A stretch of 64,000 nucleotides of DNA from Asterias rubens. Taxonomy: Eukaryota; Echinodermata; Asteroidea; Forcipulatida; Asteriidae. The notes below the pieces were generated by a model. That model worked only from the letters and a program-made list of their open reading frames with translations, made no database searches and had not been told where the DNA came from. This document shows positions 13,301 to 23,779 of this stretch, in pieces. The stretch is from NCBI RefSeq assembly GCF_902459465.1, contig NC_047066.1, positions 22,323,047-22,387,046 on the forward strand, read 5' to 3'. The number at the start of each line of letters is the position of its first letter. Position 1 is the first letter of the stretch. A program made the position numbers and the translations under genes.

Positions 13301-16300
13301 TGATATTTTAAACAATGCACATGTGTGTACACAAAAATGTACACATACTTTATGTGTGTATCTCACTGGTTGCGCATGAGGCATGAGTATGGTACACATT
13401 TGTGCGTGTACCTTTAAATTGATGCATGTTCCACGAGTTTAGTACACATGTAGAATATGAAAAGAGAATTTCTGATCAACAACACATGTTTAATGGAATA
13501 AAGGCCTATTTGTTGTGAAAAGGACAGTTATTTTACTCGTCCAGCATGCTAGTAAAGGAAGGATTGGGTTTTGACTTGCCTGCCACAGTTTTCACTTGCA
13601 TTTGTTTTACCATGGCCACAAGTTTTATAGGACGAGAACCAATCACGCAATGTGATACCAAGACGCGATGTGATACAAAGACGCGATGTGATACAAAGAC
13701 GCGATGTGATACAAAGACGCATGTTCCATGGCTAAGGGTGCACTCTAAGCATGTTACATAGCACAGAGGGTAACATGAGGTTTGTGAACCAGTATACATT
13801 TACTTTGATCGTCCACACAGTTGGTCGATTTCCAGCGGTTTGTACGAAATATTAAATGCTTAAAGTCACCTGGAAATAGAATTTTTTTTCTTTCAAACAT
13901 AAGAGTATAAGCTTACGAACAGTTTTTAGTAATTGTTTGTCACGATTTATATGTTTAAAAAATATATAAAGTTGTTTGGAGGGCTGACTCCGCCTACCCC
14001 TTTTGTGACGCCATTCAAGGCAGACTTTGCCTACAATGCGTATATAGGGCCACTGATTTTCCGCGATCGCGGAAAACGGACGGAATTCGCGGAATCCGCC
14101 CTTTGAAACGGAAAACGGGATTTCAGAAAATTTGATTTTTTTTTTTTTCTTGACGCCAAAACTGTTGAAATTGCATTCTTTATTAAGATTCTTTTTGTTA
14201 AACTAAAAAGGCATCAGAAATCAGACCATTAAAAAGTACGAGATCGTAACCGTGGATCATTCTGTTCTACTTCACACCATCCTCAATGTTTACACACATG
14301 ATGTACACACGTTGTTAACATGGTTAAGCGAAGGGCATTATTCGCGGCACGTTTCAAACATTTTTTGTTCACCCAAATTGCATTTTCTCCCTCTCTTTTA
14401 CCAACAATAATACACAAACTAGCTTACCTATGATCTATAAGAACACATACAATGTTTTTTTCATCTCGGAAAGGTCTAAAATAAAACCGTAAACTGTCAA
14501 CATTCTGTCGCCAAAGCGAAAACAAAATGGCTGACATTTTGTTTGTGGATGGAGAATGGTCACGTCCATAGACTTGTTCCCAAGTCTTTGATCATGCTGA
14601 AACAGCGCCCTCTTGTGGATACACTCCTGTCATTAGCCTACAATGTGGCTGATGCAGAGAATCAACTGCAGTTTTAGACTTGGAATCAAGTCTATCACAT
14701 CATGTGCATTGATACTGCAGTCACAGTGCAACCTTTTTAGAACAGCAGTATACAAAATAATCCATAATTATAAAAAAAGTATTTTTTTGAACTTTTGTCA
14801 GTTCAAATGAACATTTTACGAAGTCAACAGTGCAACTTATCTCAAATTGATTTTTATAAGTGTGTCCCTGGGTATTAAACAACCTTTTATCTAATTAAAA
14901 AAACATGAAACGGAATTTTTTGTGCCTGAAACGGAATTCATGTTTTTGCCAAACGGAATTTGCACTTTTCTGAAACGGAAAATCAGTGGCCCTACGTATA
15001 GTAAACACACGTGCAAAGTACATGTATGTCCAAGTCGTGAGTTGGCACATTTCAAAAAGTGTTTTTCTGCATTCAGCAGCAGTACACCTGGTCGGCATTG
15101 CCGAAAAAAGAAAAAAAAATGTGTTTACTCTACGCATTACAGGCAAAGTCTGCCTCGATTGACGTCACAAACTGCGCCCTCTCGGGTCGAGGTCTTCTCT
15201 GAAATTTGTAAATCATAAGAACTGATTTTTTAAAACCTTAGTTAACTGTTTATTCACATTCAACTCATCAAAACACAAATATTAGTGACAAAAGCTTTAT
15301 TTTGAAAAAATACCACTTCCAGGTGACTTTAATCCGGCATAATTGCCGATTATTTACAGTGAACACAGACCACATAATCTCAAAAGACAAAATAAATCCA
15401 AGTGAATTTTCTGAGAATGTTTGATATCTTTACACTAGATAGGCCAAGTCACAATTTTCCAAATGTGACATGAGTTTCTCAAAACAAAAAAGTATATCTG
15501 AATTTATGATTAAGTAATTCCATGGGTGAGCACAAAATCAGTTTTAAAATCTGAATTAATTGGTACAATAATTTAATTTTACCTGCGCCATACTACTTTC
15601 CACCAGTACATTACTGTACATTTGATTGTTAGACTTTTGTGTCAGGTTCGCATTTGTTGTGTTTTCACATCACGTTCCAAGCCAAGATGGACATTAACCC
15701 GCATTGTGGACTGCTATCACAAGTGCAAGGCAACGAGGGAGAAACGTGTATCAACCATTGCCATGAAAAATTATATTTTAAAACTCATGGCGGCAAGAAG
15801 CATGGCAGGGGCATCTGACAGCAATGGGAGACTTTGGAACGCTAGGTGGCAGCAGACTTACCAGGTAAATGTCCATTGTTTACGTAGTTCTGAGCATGCG
15901 CACATTACCAAGAACAATGGATTTACCTGGTAAGTCTGCTGCCACCTAGCATCTACAAATTTCCCCCATTGCAACTGCCGTTGAGTAGTAAGTATCAGAG
16001 CTGTGGATGATAGAGGTCTGTTTGCGTTTCTGACTGTAAAAACTGCATCAAAACTGCATCAAAACGCATCAAAACTACAACTTTAATCATTTTTCTCCTG
16101 AATTACCCATGCAGATTTAATTAATGATGCAACATTTGATTCTAGACAGACTGAAATCGCTTTCTGTTTTACTCATTACATAAAATTATATAGGCTTATG
16201 TGCCATCTTCTTGTTCAAGGGACAGTTACATTATACATTCACTCTCAAAGACTAGTTGTTGCCGCCTGTGACTCTAAATATTGGGTACGAAGTGACTTCA

Positions 16301-17396
16301 TTTGGGATAAAGTGACTTGGATACAAACAAAGTGTGCAACATTCCTAAGTTGTGTGGGTATTGTTTTATTTACTAGTCTTAGAAAACAAAGTTGACGTAG
16401 GCCCTACAATAAAACCATGGAAGGAGGAATAAACTTATTCCTCCTTAAGGTTTATCGCGAATAGCAAAAGAGAGGACGCTGTTGAACCCACACAAAGGTA
16501 TGGGCGTTGCATGCGCGAGTCGTAGAAACTGCACAGAAACCACCCCATATTCCTTCCCACAACGCTAGCGGTTCTGAATCGCAATAAACCTTATGATCAA
16601 ACAAATTATTTTATAAATTTAAGACAATCGTTAGGCCTATACTTTTTTAAAGCCTAAATAAACATGATTTCTGTTTCGAAAGATACATGCGGATAAGTTC
16701 CTCGTTTACGAATCTGTTGGAATTGTAAATATATCTCGCTGCTTTTCTGTAAACTGTTTTCCTGTCTGTATAAAATAAAAAATAGGGCCTAATTTTAATT
16801 TATTTAAATGACAAATATTAATAAAAATAGTTCCAGGAAACATTTCAAACTTTTCTTCTCATTTGTCTTGTTGAAAACAATATTCTGCATGAGATGATTA
16901 CAAAATTGTGTACATCCACGTACTTTTGCCGGCATTTGACAGAGGCCTTTCAATGGAACATATTTCCCCTTTTCAAGTTATGTATACGCTTTCTGTCATG
17001 TCTGTCCGTACACAAAATTTTGAACTAGGCACAGCATGCCCAAGTACACTTCCTCATAAAATACACGAACAATTATGAACCTTTAACATGCTTTAACTGA
17101 CGATAAATAGTTGGGAGTATTCAACAACAGATTGCCACGTATGGGGTTTATAGACAATAGATTTCGGTCTTAAAACGCATCTTCTAATCATTTTCTTCCT
17201 ACGTCCAAGGTCAAATTCAGTCGACATGTCTTTCGGCCATGGCTGTCGGGTCACGGCACCACATCCATTACCTGACGTACATGTACACTCTTCAAACAAC
17301 CAATTTGACCCCAAAATTCTAACTTACCAGGGCGAACAAGTTGGTGTGACAATCTTCCAAACTAGCACCATTCGCCGCCGAATTTGCGGCAGTCAT
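1277..17396 (-). CDS. MED13: Mediator complex subunit 13, 5' part (exons 1-3)
   Basis: MED13 links the CDK8 kinase module to core Mediator in the nucleus. Three minus-strand exons join in phase: 17328-17396 (23 codons from ATG, phase 0 exit), 12215-12488 (274 nt, phase 1 exit) and 1277-1361 (85 nt, phase 2 exit). Each has a GT donor, and exons 2 and 3 have AG acceptors. The joined ~143 residues match the conserved MED13 N-terminus: [15 protein letters not shown], then [10 protein letters not shown], an [12 protein letters not shown] block, [11 protein letters not shown] and [21 protein letters not shown]. Human MED13 has the same order, with ADLTGIKW, ELWIFWWGEDP and [13 protein letters not shown]. 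The animal protein is about 2,000 residues, so over 90% lies beyond the left edge. MED13L is excluded only in that most invertebrates have one gene. The introns are transposon-rich but the exons are intact. Confidence 0.93.
1362..8658. other. MED13 intron 2, distal part
   Basis: About 7.3 kb of intron. It holds one tRNA-derived SINE (5920-6085, listed separately). A 137-codon plus-strand reading frame at 4629-5042 has no recognisable domain. Nothing else could be supported. Confidence 0.5.
5920..6085 (-). repeat. tRNA-derived SINE copy
   Basis: The reverse strand shows an A box (TAGTTGGTAAGAC), a pseudo-anticodon region (CTTTAGAATTGC) and a perfect B box (GGGTTCGAATCCC), followed by a hairpin and a tail ending gagtatacagtactaac. 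Related copies lie at 37.8-38.5 kb with the same tail, so this is a SINE and not a functional tRNA. Confidence 0.85.
8659..9634. mobile_element. Non-autonomous TIR DNA transposon, copy 1
   Basis: The ends are inverted (TAGGGCCACTGATTTTCCG and its complement) and flanked by a direct 6-bp duplication, ttatgg (8653-8658 and 9635-9640). The sub-terminal regions on both sides are packed with copies of AAACGGAA. The 976-bp body has no transposase reading frame. It lies in MED13 intron 2 and is about 95% identical by eye to 14045-14994. The superfamily is uncertain: the TAGGG ends recall hAT, but the target duplication is 6 bp and not 8. Confidence 0.9.
9641..12214. other. MED13 intron 2, proximal part
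   Basis: Two short stretches look like old dispersed repeats: 10265-10335 (ggctggaaattcacgctggacc type) and 10955-11115 (ggcattgaggcaatcgccttcaatgcctcc). Nothing coding is visible. Confidence 0.4.
12215..12488 (-). CDS. MED13: MED13 exon 2
   Basis: The acceptor is a pyrimidine-rich tract ending cctcaag and the donor is gtaacg. The exon encodes [11 protein letters not shown] through [11 protein letters not shown] to ILPDLK. It is noticeably GC-richer than its introns, as expected for coding sequence. Confidence 0.95.
13648..13719. repeat. 18-bp tandem repeat, four copies
   Basis: The unit cgatgtgatacaaagacg is repeated four times, the first copy with two changes. Because 18 is a multiple of three, it keeps both strands open (SHRVFV-type repeats). 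This explains the spurious reading frames here inside MED13 intron 1. Confidence 0.85.
13860..15332. mobile_element. TTAA-ended inverted-repeat element, interrupted
   Basis: It begins TTAAAGTCACCTGGAAAT and ends with the near-complement ACTTCCAGGTGACTTTAA. A second inner inverted repeat (GGCAGACTTTGCCT and AGGCAAAGTCTGCCT) flanks the insertion point. Removing the inserted 950-bp transposon and one 6-bp duplication leaves an element of about 517 bp. The TTAA ends suggest a piggyBac- or Kolobok-type target, which is inference. Confidence 0.8.
14045..14994. mobile_element. Non-autonomous TIR DNA transposon, copy 2 (nested)
   Basis: It has the same ends and interior as 8659-9634, with a 6-bp duplication cgtata at 14039-14044 and 14995-15000. 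It sits inside the TTAA-ended element 13860-15332, so it inserted later than that element. Confidence 0.9.
15821..15972. repeat. Long imperfect hairpin element
   Basis: Arms of about 60 nt (15821-15880 and 15913-15972) are inverted copies around a 32-nt loop. The best-matched part is GCTAGGTGGCAGCAGACTTA and its complement. It is probably a small fold-back MITE in MED13 intron 1. Confidence 0.8.
16038..16078. repeat. Short tandem repeat (gcatcaaaac type)
   Basis: Three to four diverged units of about 10-14 bp (aactgcatcaaaactgcatc, then acgcatcaaaac). Confidence 0.6.
16446..16596. mobile_element. Small inverted-repeat element (MITE-like)
   Basis: The ends AAGGTTTATCGCGA and TCGCAATAAACCTT are inverted with one mismatch, about 150 bp apart. 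Just upstream, 16422-16443 is a separate small palindrome (ggaggaataaacttattcctcc type). Confidence 0.55.
17328..17396 (-). CDS. MED13: MED13 exon 1 (start codon)
   Basis: The reverse strand reads ATG at 17396-17394 followed by 22 codons and a perfect gtaagt donor at 17327. The translation ends [14 protein letters not shown], the typical start of metazoan MED13. It was too short to stand out as an ORF and was found from the exon 2 phase. Confidence 0.92.
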
Positions 17397-17640
17397 ATTA
17401 GAGACATGACTCTCCTATATTCCACAACCTTTACGGTAGTATGATCCAAAAAAAATGGTAAAATTCCGGGTTAAAATCGACCACGGGGGCGGCTTTAGTC
17501 CGCTCGCGTATAACGTAATGGCGACACAGTGAGGGCAAAATACTCAGGCGGTAATTACCCTTTGATGGATTGGCCAAAAGACGTCACGTGTTCACTTTTA
17601 TTCAAATTTGTTGTTTCCTGCACCTGCTCGTCTGCACGGC
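17397..17640 (-). promoter_or_regulatory. Probable MED13 promoter/5'UTR
   Basis: Directly upstream of the MED13 ATG lies a CpG-richer stretch with a GC-box-like gggggcgg (17486-17493), ccgctcgcgtataacg, and a combined CRE/E-box gacgtcacgtg near 17580. No TATA box is evident. The position fits a housekeeping-type promoter; the transcription start is inferred, not seen. Confidence 0.5.
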
Positions 17641-20150
17641 AAAGCACAATATTTATCTTGTATTTTCACAATTATAACCTTTCTCTACAAAATAAATTGC
17701 TAGCTTTAGAGGTAAAACCGAAATAATATCATATTGCAACCTCAAAACGCAAGCATGTCCCTGTCTTTTGGACGATCGTCCGAAAGGCTCATTGTGTTCA
17801 TTGACGCATCAGGCTGTGTGATGACGTTCGTGCGTACCAAAACGGGTTCCCCCGTGTCTAGTAATTTTGAGGTCACAGACTAATTCATTTTGGTTCGATA
17901 GGTGGCGCAATTCCAGTTTTGGGTGTCTGATAATAATGTGTTTAATTTCTGGGTATTTTGTATCCATGAAAAAGTGAATAAACCATAAAAAGGACACTTT
18001 TGAGTGCCTGTGCAAGTTATGCCGATTTATTTAAGAGATTAGTCTGCGCCTGCGAAGTGTTTTCAAAACCAAAAATACCAACAAAATTGACGAGTTAACC
18101 CCCATTTAAAAATAGATTCGTCACAATTTTTTGGACTTTGCCTAATGACCAATCAAAACTCCAGATTTGTTTTGACCTTTGACTTAGTTGAAGAAAGCAA
18201 GTAAGACGGTACACAGTGTTCTTCAGTCCGCACACAGCTAAGGTAAGATTGTGGTATTTGTTGCAAATAACTTCACATTTCCTCTTTCATTTTAACAAAA
18301 AATAGAGGCTTTTCATAGAGAGTGAATCATGTCACTTTTACTACATCACATGAAAGCAGGGCTAAGTTTGTTTTTGACCCACACCACAGTATTCACTTGA
18401 TGTCTGTCTTAAAACTTTTGTCTGGCGGAATGACAAATGTTGTTCATTGTTGTTCACTGCGTTCAGAAGTGCATAAAGGAAGACAATTGCTCCGTTGAAA
18501 ATGACACAATACCTTTATCCACATAGAACAGCTGGTTAGTGCATGATGGTTAGTGCTTGCTCTATGGTTATAGTGCACACATGATGGTGTGCATTTTGGG
18601 AAGTGAACCATGAACGAATTTGCTGTGTAAAGACAGTCAGACATCATGTGTGGTACCGTATGGCTCTGGTACACATCCACCCTTGGCTGTGGTGTGGCTA
18701 TACCGTGGTTCTCCATATACTGATTGAGTGAGTTTCATTTTTCTAATAAACAAATTAAATTAAATTAAATTCATTTGGTTTCCTATTCAAAATACTTAGT
18801 ATGTGATGTCTCCATTGTGGTTTGTGTTAAGTCCTGACTAGTTTTGTACACAAAATCAAACCAAGGATGTCCACATAATATTGTCAACTTCACCCGGACC
18901 ACTTTGGTTTAAACGTGCTTGGTGTCAACGAGTATAAATGCACACTCAAGCAGACAAACAATACAGGGTATGGGCACATTGTTTGATATGCTTAACATGA
19001 ATTTCAATTAAGAAATTATTAGTATGGCTGTATTTTTGTGCTTGACTTTACTCATTTGAGCCAACATCATTATCTTTAGGCTAGTTGTCTGGAGTGTTTT
19101 CCTATGCAGCACATAATGGACAAGTTTCCGTATGGCGCCACCACTTTTTCATTCGATATGAAATAATATTGTATTTAATTAACCTCAATGAGATATCCCT
19201 TTTTGTAAAAATGAGTGAAAAGTGGTGGTGCCATACGGAAAGTTACCCCACATAATTTCCAGTGACAAGTTGATGTTGGTCTTGGAGCTGCTGGTGGTAA
19301 CTGGTGGGTCATTAGTAAAAATACATTGATTTAAGTTTAATGTTATGCTGTATAATCCTGTTCTGCCAAGGCTTCACAGCGTACTTGAAAAACAGCTGTC
19401 ATTTAGGTCAGGCCAAGTTTACGCTACATGTACTAAACTTTATGGAAATTATGTCTCTGTACAGTTCTAATAGTTGGTCTTCCCAATTTGCATATATTTT
19501 AATGCACACTAGGTACATTGCATGCCATGAAATTCCAGACTAGAAAACTTTGATAATGTCCTAGAAGAATGGATTATAACGCCTTTTTGATATGTCTGCT
19601 CCTTATTTGCATAATTAATTGATGACAGGTGTGACAGATGTTCTGAGAGACATCTTCAAATTAAATTGACATAATTCAAGAATGCTACATCCAGTTTGCA
19701 AAGGACTCATTTGTTATTAAAGTTTCATCTGTTTCTGTGTTTTATTGATGACTATTACAACCTTATTCATATTTTGTACACGTCCACCCTATCAGTATCA
19801 AGTTATTTATATTTTAATTACAATCTCCAAAAAATGGTGAATAAAACATTTCTGGAATGAACCAATTTTATTAGTACCAGAAGTCAGATAATAATGCACT
19901 TTTTGACAAAGTAAAAACATATATAGAGCAATTTAATGAAATGGCACTTTCAGTACAAAAAATAATGTTGATGCTTTCTTAGTAATTTTCAACCAACAGT
20001 TCTAATAAAACTTGTTGCCCAACAGATACACAATGAATGTCGAACTTATGATAATGGTTACACAAAATAATAGAATGGTTTGCATTTTATGAAAAAAACT
20101 AAAACACAGATTAGCGAAGTTGTATATTGTGTCTGGTTTCTTGTTCTGCG
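17641..20150. other. Intergenic region between MED13 and the EF-hand gene
   Basis: It holds one fold-back element (19122-19244). A perfect splice donor on the plus strand (AAGgtaagatt, near 18241) could belong to a divergent non-coding transcript. A minus-strand AATAAA (19867-19872 as tttatt) could serve as the EF-hand gene's poly(A) signal. No coding sequence is seen. Confidence 0.4.
19122..19244. mobile_element. Fold-back MITE
   Basis: Arms 19122-19152 and 19211-19244 are inverted copies (AAGTTTCCGTATGGCGCCAC and complement, continuing through the polypyrimidine part) around a ~58-nt AT-rich centre. Confidence 0.75.
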
Positions 20151-20288
20151 TTAAAACACGCCCCCATAGATCTGTTGCTCCACTGTTAGTTTGCGGATGA
20201 TGTTAGCGTTTTTGCTGCCTCGTTCGCACATAGCACCGATTGCGTCTGAAATCCCTCCTCGTTCAGTCGACGACACGGATTCTATCAA
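20151..20288 (-). CDS. EF-hand gene exon 5 (C-terminus, stop)
   Basis: Acceptor caatcccag. 45 codons end KLTVEQQIYGGVF and TAA. Confidence 0.85.
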   Translation of the reverse strand: MIESVSSTERGGISDAIGAMCERGSKNANIIRKLTVEQQIYGGVF

Positions 20289-22183
20289 CTGGGATTGAAC
20301 AAGAGTCAAAATTATGTTTTCGTATCGGACTGGGGCCTTTAGAAAGCCTGTTAGCATAAAACTTGCTAAGCACAGACCAATCCTGCTTAACAGAAACTGG
20401 TTCCAGCCAAAATTCCATGGAGTTAACATTATTGCAACCGAAGCCCTGCTCATTTTTTGCTTAGCAAAGATATTGTCAATTTTCTGCTTGACAGCTTTAT
20501 GAAATTGGTCCCTGGTTATTTTAAGTGTATTGCATTATAATGACACTTGTGGTAAATAATGGCATTAAAACTCATCGAACAATTCCTGGCTATTGTTCGT
20601 TTATTTGGAAATCGATTAAGAACAATACTAAAATCAATATTGTTAACTGCTTAGACAAAAAAGAGTTACTCACATGAAGAAACTCCTCGAAGTCTATACT
20701 ATCTGAATGATCTTCATCAATTACATCAAACCTTTCCTTGCGTACACTGCTTGAGGAAGTATCCCCCATATCACTCAAGACGTTATCTCTAAAAAAAAAA
20801 ATTAAAAAAAATGGTCAGACCATTCGAGGGTTCAATAGTTCAATAAAGACGTACGCTTTCGAAATGGTTGTCTTATGTTTTTGTTTTCCTGTTCAGTTGG
20901 GGGATCTCTTGCCGAGGGTGGGTATAGAATTTCCTAATATTTTAACACTTACAGTTCTGGGAAGTCTATGAGTCCATCATGGTTAAGATCAAAGGACAAG
21001 AACTGAGACCGCATCCCAGCTATATCTGCCTCAGTCCACTGTGGGAAACGGGCTGCCAAACCCACAAGATCTGAATAAGAAAGGGTAACATGCATGGGGA
21101 AAAAAAGACAAAATAATTTTGAAAGTCTCAAACCAAAGCACAGCAAAAAATTCCAACCATAGATTGTTTAATTTATTTGTAAATATTATTTTATTGGTTC
21201 TGTTCTGAGTAGTTTAGTTTGAACTGATTGTAAATTATTTGTCTGGTAGTTTTGCTCACTGTCTTGACAAAACAATAGGGTGCAAGTGCGCGTCTAGAAC
21301 ACGGCATGGGTCCAGGGCCGCCGAGGGAAGCCGTGTGGTGCACCATCTCAGCCTTTCTTGGTTATCTTTTGAGGCAAATAGTTTGCATTCACGAAAAATA
21401 ACTTGAGCGCACCACGTGTACCTCACCATTGTCCGCTTTTAAATGTTGCCCCATAAACGAGTTTCATTATTAAGAAGACTTCAAGGAATGCAGGTGAACC
21501 TTTTATTCCCAATTTGCGCTTGTTTGTATTAATTCATTATCTACCCGATCCAAAACGATGAAGGGGGCGGGGCCCCCATATCCTCCGTTATTTACGACAG
21601 TAAACAAAGTTTGTTTTAGTTTTTGGGGGGATTTGTGAATGTACTGGCAAACAGGCAATCCCCTTTCTATCTTAAAGCTGCAGAACAGTTTGCAGCAATG
21701 CCAAGGCATTTCACTTTTGCTTCAGTCTCAACCTCAGTAAAAAAAAAAAAAAACGTCCCCAAAATATAATATTCTCACCGTTAAATTTAGCCTTGGCTTC
21801 CTGTGCGTCTTGTCTTTCCTTCACATAACGTTTAAAGTATTTATGGGTCAGGCATTCATACTCTGTTATATCTGTCTCCTGTTCGAAGTCTTGACGGCGT
21901 TTCCCTAAATAAAAACATTAGGCAAATAACAATTGAAAAAAAAAAGATTAACTGAACATTTTTTCCTGCTGGCCTTGGTTCGTCATGTTAGTTTGATTTT
22001 GATTTTGAATGCAACATAAAAACAACACACACCTCTTGCCTACGCGGCGATACACAATTATAATGACGATGACGTTAAAACTACGAAAGTGTCTAGTAAA
22101 TTCCTACCTGAAATGTTGAATGCTTTCAAATCCTCAAAGTTTGGTGGCTCCTTATCGATTGGGAAACTTGGCGACTGGCCCAT
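20151..22183 (-). CDS. Two-EF-hand protein, probably N-myristoylated (190 aa)
   Basis: A complete five-exon gene: 22108-22183, 21779-21904, 20953-21070, 20674-20788 and 20151-20288. All introns are GT-AG, and the phases 1-1-2-0 join without a break to 573 nt including TAA. The protein starts MGQSPSF, which fits the glycine-2 myristoylation pattern with Ser6. A charged, probably helical stretch (27-66) precedes EF-hand loops at 95-106 (DLNHDGLIDFPE, canonical) and 131-142 (DEDHSDSIDFEE, with Asp where Gly is usual). The C-terminal ~45 residues (ERGGISDAIGAMCERGSKN and on) are not an EF-hand. This suggests a small membrane-attached calcium sensor. I do not recognise the exact family. Swiprosin (EFHD) and AIF1 have a similar two-hand layout, but their sequences do not clearly match. 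Confidence 0.88.
20674..20788 (-). CDS. EF-hand gene exon 4 (second calcium loop)
   Basis: A long T tract ends in the acceptor ttttag, and the donor is gtgagt. It encodes the second EF-hand, preceded by a serine-rich linker (GDTSSSSVRKE). Confidence 0.88.
20953..21070 (-). CDS. EF-hand gene exon 3 (first calcium loop)
   Basis: Acceptor attcag, donor gtaagt. It encodes the first EF-hand, with loop residues D-L-N-H-D-G-L-I-D-F-P-E. Confidence 0.88.
21779..21904 (-). CDS. EF-hand gene exon 2
   Basis: Acceptor atttag, donor gtgag, exactly 42 codons. It encodes a highly charged KRRQDFEQETDITEYECLTH segment and the following basic helix. Confidence 0.85.
22108..22183 (-). CDS. EF-hand gene exon 1
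   Basis: ATG at 22183-22181 and donor gtagga after ...AACATTTCAG. It encodes MGQSPSFPIDKEPPNFEDLK and five more residues, including the myristoylation-type start. Confidence 0.85.
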
Positions 22184-22560
22184 GACGAAAAATAAAAGTA
22201 GTATGCTGGTGGATTTATTTGTTCACTGGCATGATATTGATTGCTAATCCATTGTAGTGTCAAACTAGTGGTTTCCTTCATTCATAAATCTTGCCATTTC
22301 TTCACTATAAATTAGGTAGGTCTAAAACATCATCGTTTACGTTGCTGTCCGGCCACAAACGAACACAGGCACGTTGTTTTTGTGCGCGTTTGAGTTGCGT
22401 GCCGCGACGCAAGCGTGACTCGATCCCATGCGCGACTCTAAAATTGCGCGACATGCGCCCTGCCGTGCGCGCAGCTGACGCCCCAGACTTGACTATTTAA
22501 ATGCCCGGAATCTTTTTGCGTTTTGGAGTAGAAAGTAGCGGCAGAGAGTTCCCTTTTTCT
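22184..22560 (-). promoter_or_regulatory. CpG-rich promoter of the EF-hand gene
   Basis: CpGs are dense at 22330-22490 (gtgcgcgtttgag, gcgtgccgcgacgcaagcgtg, gcgcgacatgcgccctgccgtgcgcgc in pieces), in strong contrast to the AT-rich surroundings, and lie directly upstream of the start exon. A TATA-like tatttaaa at 22494 reads equally on both strands, so a divergent plus-strand transcript is possible. Confidence 0.5.
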
Positions 22561-23700
22561 GCCAGATTTTTACTGATAAGGTTAGGCTCTGTCGTAGTTT
22601 TCGAGTGCAAAATGTGGTGGTCGGAAAGAGCACTCTCCACAACTCTACAAAGTGAGAACCCTTACGGATTCTCCCTCCTTGCTCTTTTTTAATTGTTTTA
22701 TTTTGATATCACTTTTTGGATGAAAGCCCCACACAAATCCAAATTAAGGGATACATACATGTCTTTGCTTGCCCTTTCTTATTTTGGTGGATTATTAAAG
22801 AAAGTAAATGACTCTTTATTATAGATAGATAACATGATTTAATGAAACAAAAAACTGTCCCCAGCAGCTGCACAAAGGCTGATTTTTTTAATTTACATTT
22901 TTAAAAGAACTACAAATTGAAATTTAATAAGAGGTGGAGTAGGCCACTATTAATTAAACCACAATTGTACATTTAAAAACATTGTAAATTAAAATTAAAT
23001 TAAATAGGGTGTGGCAATAAGCCACTTATCATTTATCAAGAAAAGAAAAGTTTACAATCAAGAAAAACAACCTTATCATTATTTTTAAGACCCCAACAAG
23101 ACCCAATAAGATTCAAAAGTACATCAATATGTATTACAATAAATAGAAATTGTTTATTTTATTTTGGTTGTACCAGCAAGTTTACTATTATTTTAAGTTT
23201 ATTATTATTCTTCACACCATGCAAAGCTTCAAACATCACTTCGGGTGAAGTGTTCTGGCTTTATATCTATTGACTGGCAGCTCTGCATTGGAGTATGGGG
23301 TGCTCTTAAATGGTTTTGGGGAGCCTTGACAGTTATTGTCACCCATCTTCCATGAACTTTGGCCTCTCCCTTCCTGTTCTCTTCTTAGCTTCTACATAAT
23401 TATTTCTGTCCTTACCCAATCTACCCTCATCTCTCATCTACTCTCCACATGTTCCTGGTTGTATCCAAACCTTATGTCAGTTATCTTCATTCAGGACCAG
23501 TGCTTCATTTGTCTTTATTTAGCATGTATGCCTTCATGTAGTTCTGTTTAAAATATGTTTTTTCCCTATAACTATAATCTTTGCACATATACATCTATTG
23601 TAATTGTTCTTTGTGAAATGGCAGAATAAATTTAATAATAATAACCTTAGTTTATGAAGTATTTACATACATACTCTCAGAATTTCAGTAGCTATGTTTG
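22561..23700. other. Intergenic, nothing recognised
   Basis: AT-rich sequence with several short A/T runs. I see no exon, RNA gene or clear repeat. Confidence 0.4.
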
Positions 23701-23775
23701 TTTCAGATCAGCAGAGTGTGGGTTCGAGTCCAAGTTGTGGCCCTTGTGTCCTTAAGCAAGATATTTAACCATGCT
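23700..23775 (+). repeat. Truncated tRNA-derived SINE (second family)
   Basis: It keeps the 3' half of a tRNA-like unit (gatcagcagagtgtgggttcgagtcc) and the family tail cccttgtgtccttaagcaag. It is related to the fuller copy at 46875-46975 and abuts a MITE at 23780. Confidence 0.7.
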
Positions 23776-23779
23776 TGCT

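Noticed and set aside
13533..13799. Short proteins with SHRVFV or CDTKTR repeats on opposite strands
   Set aside because: Products of the 18-bp tandem repeat.
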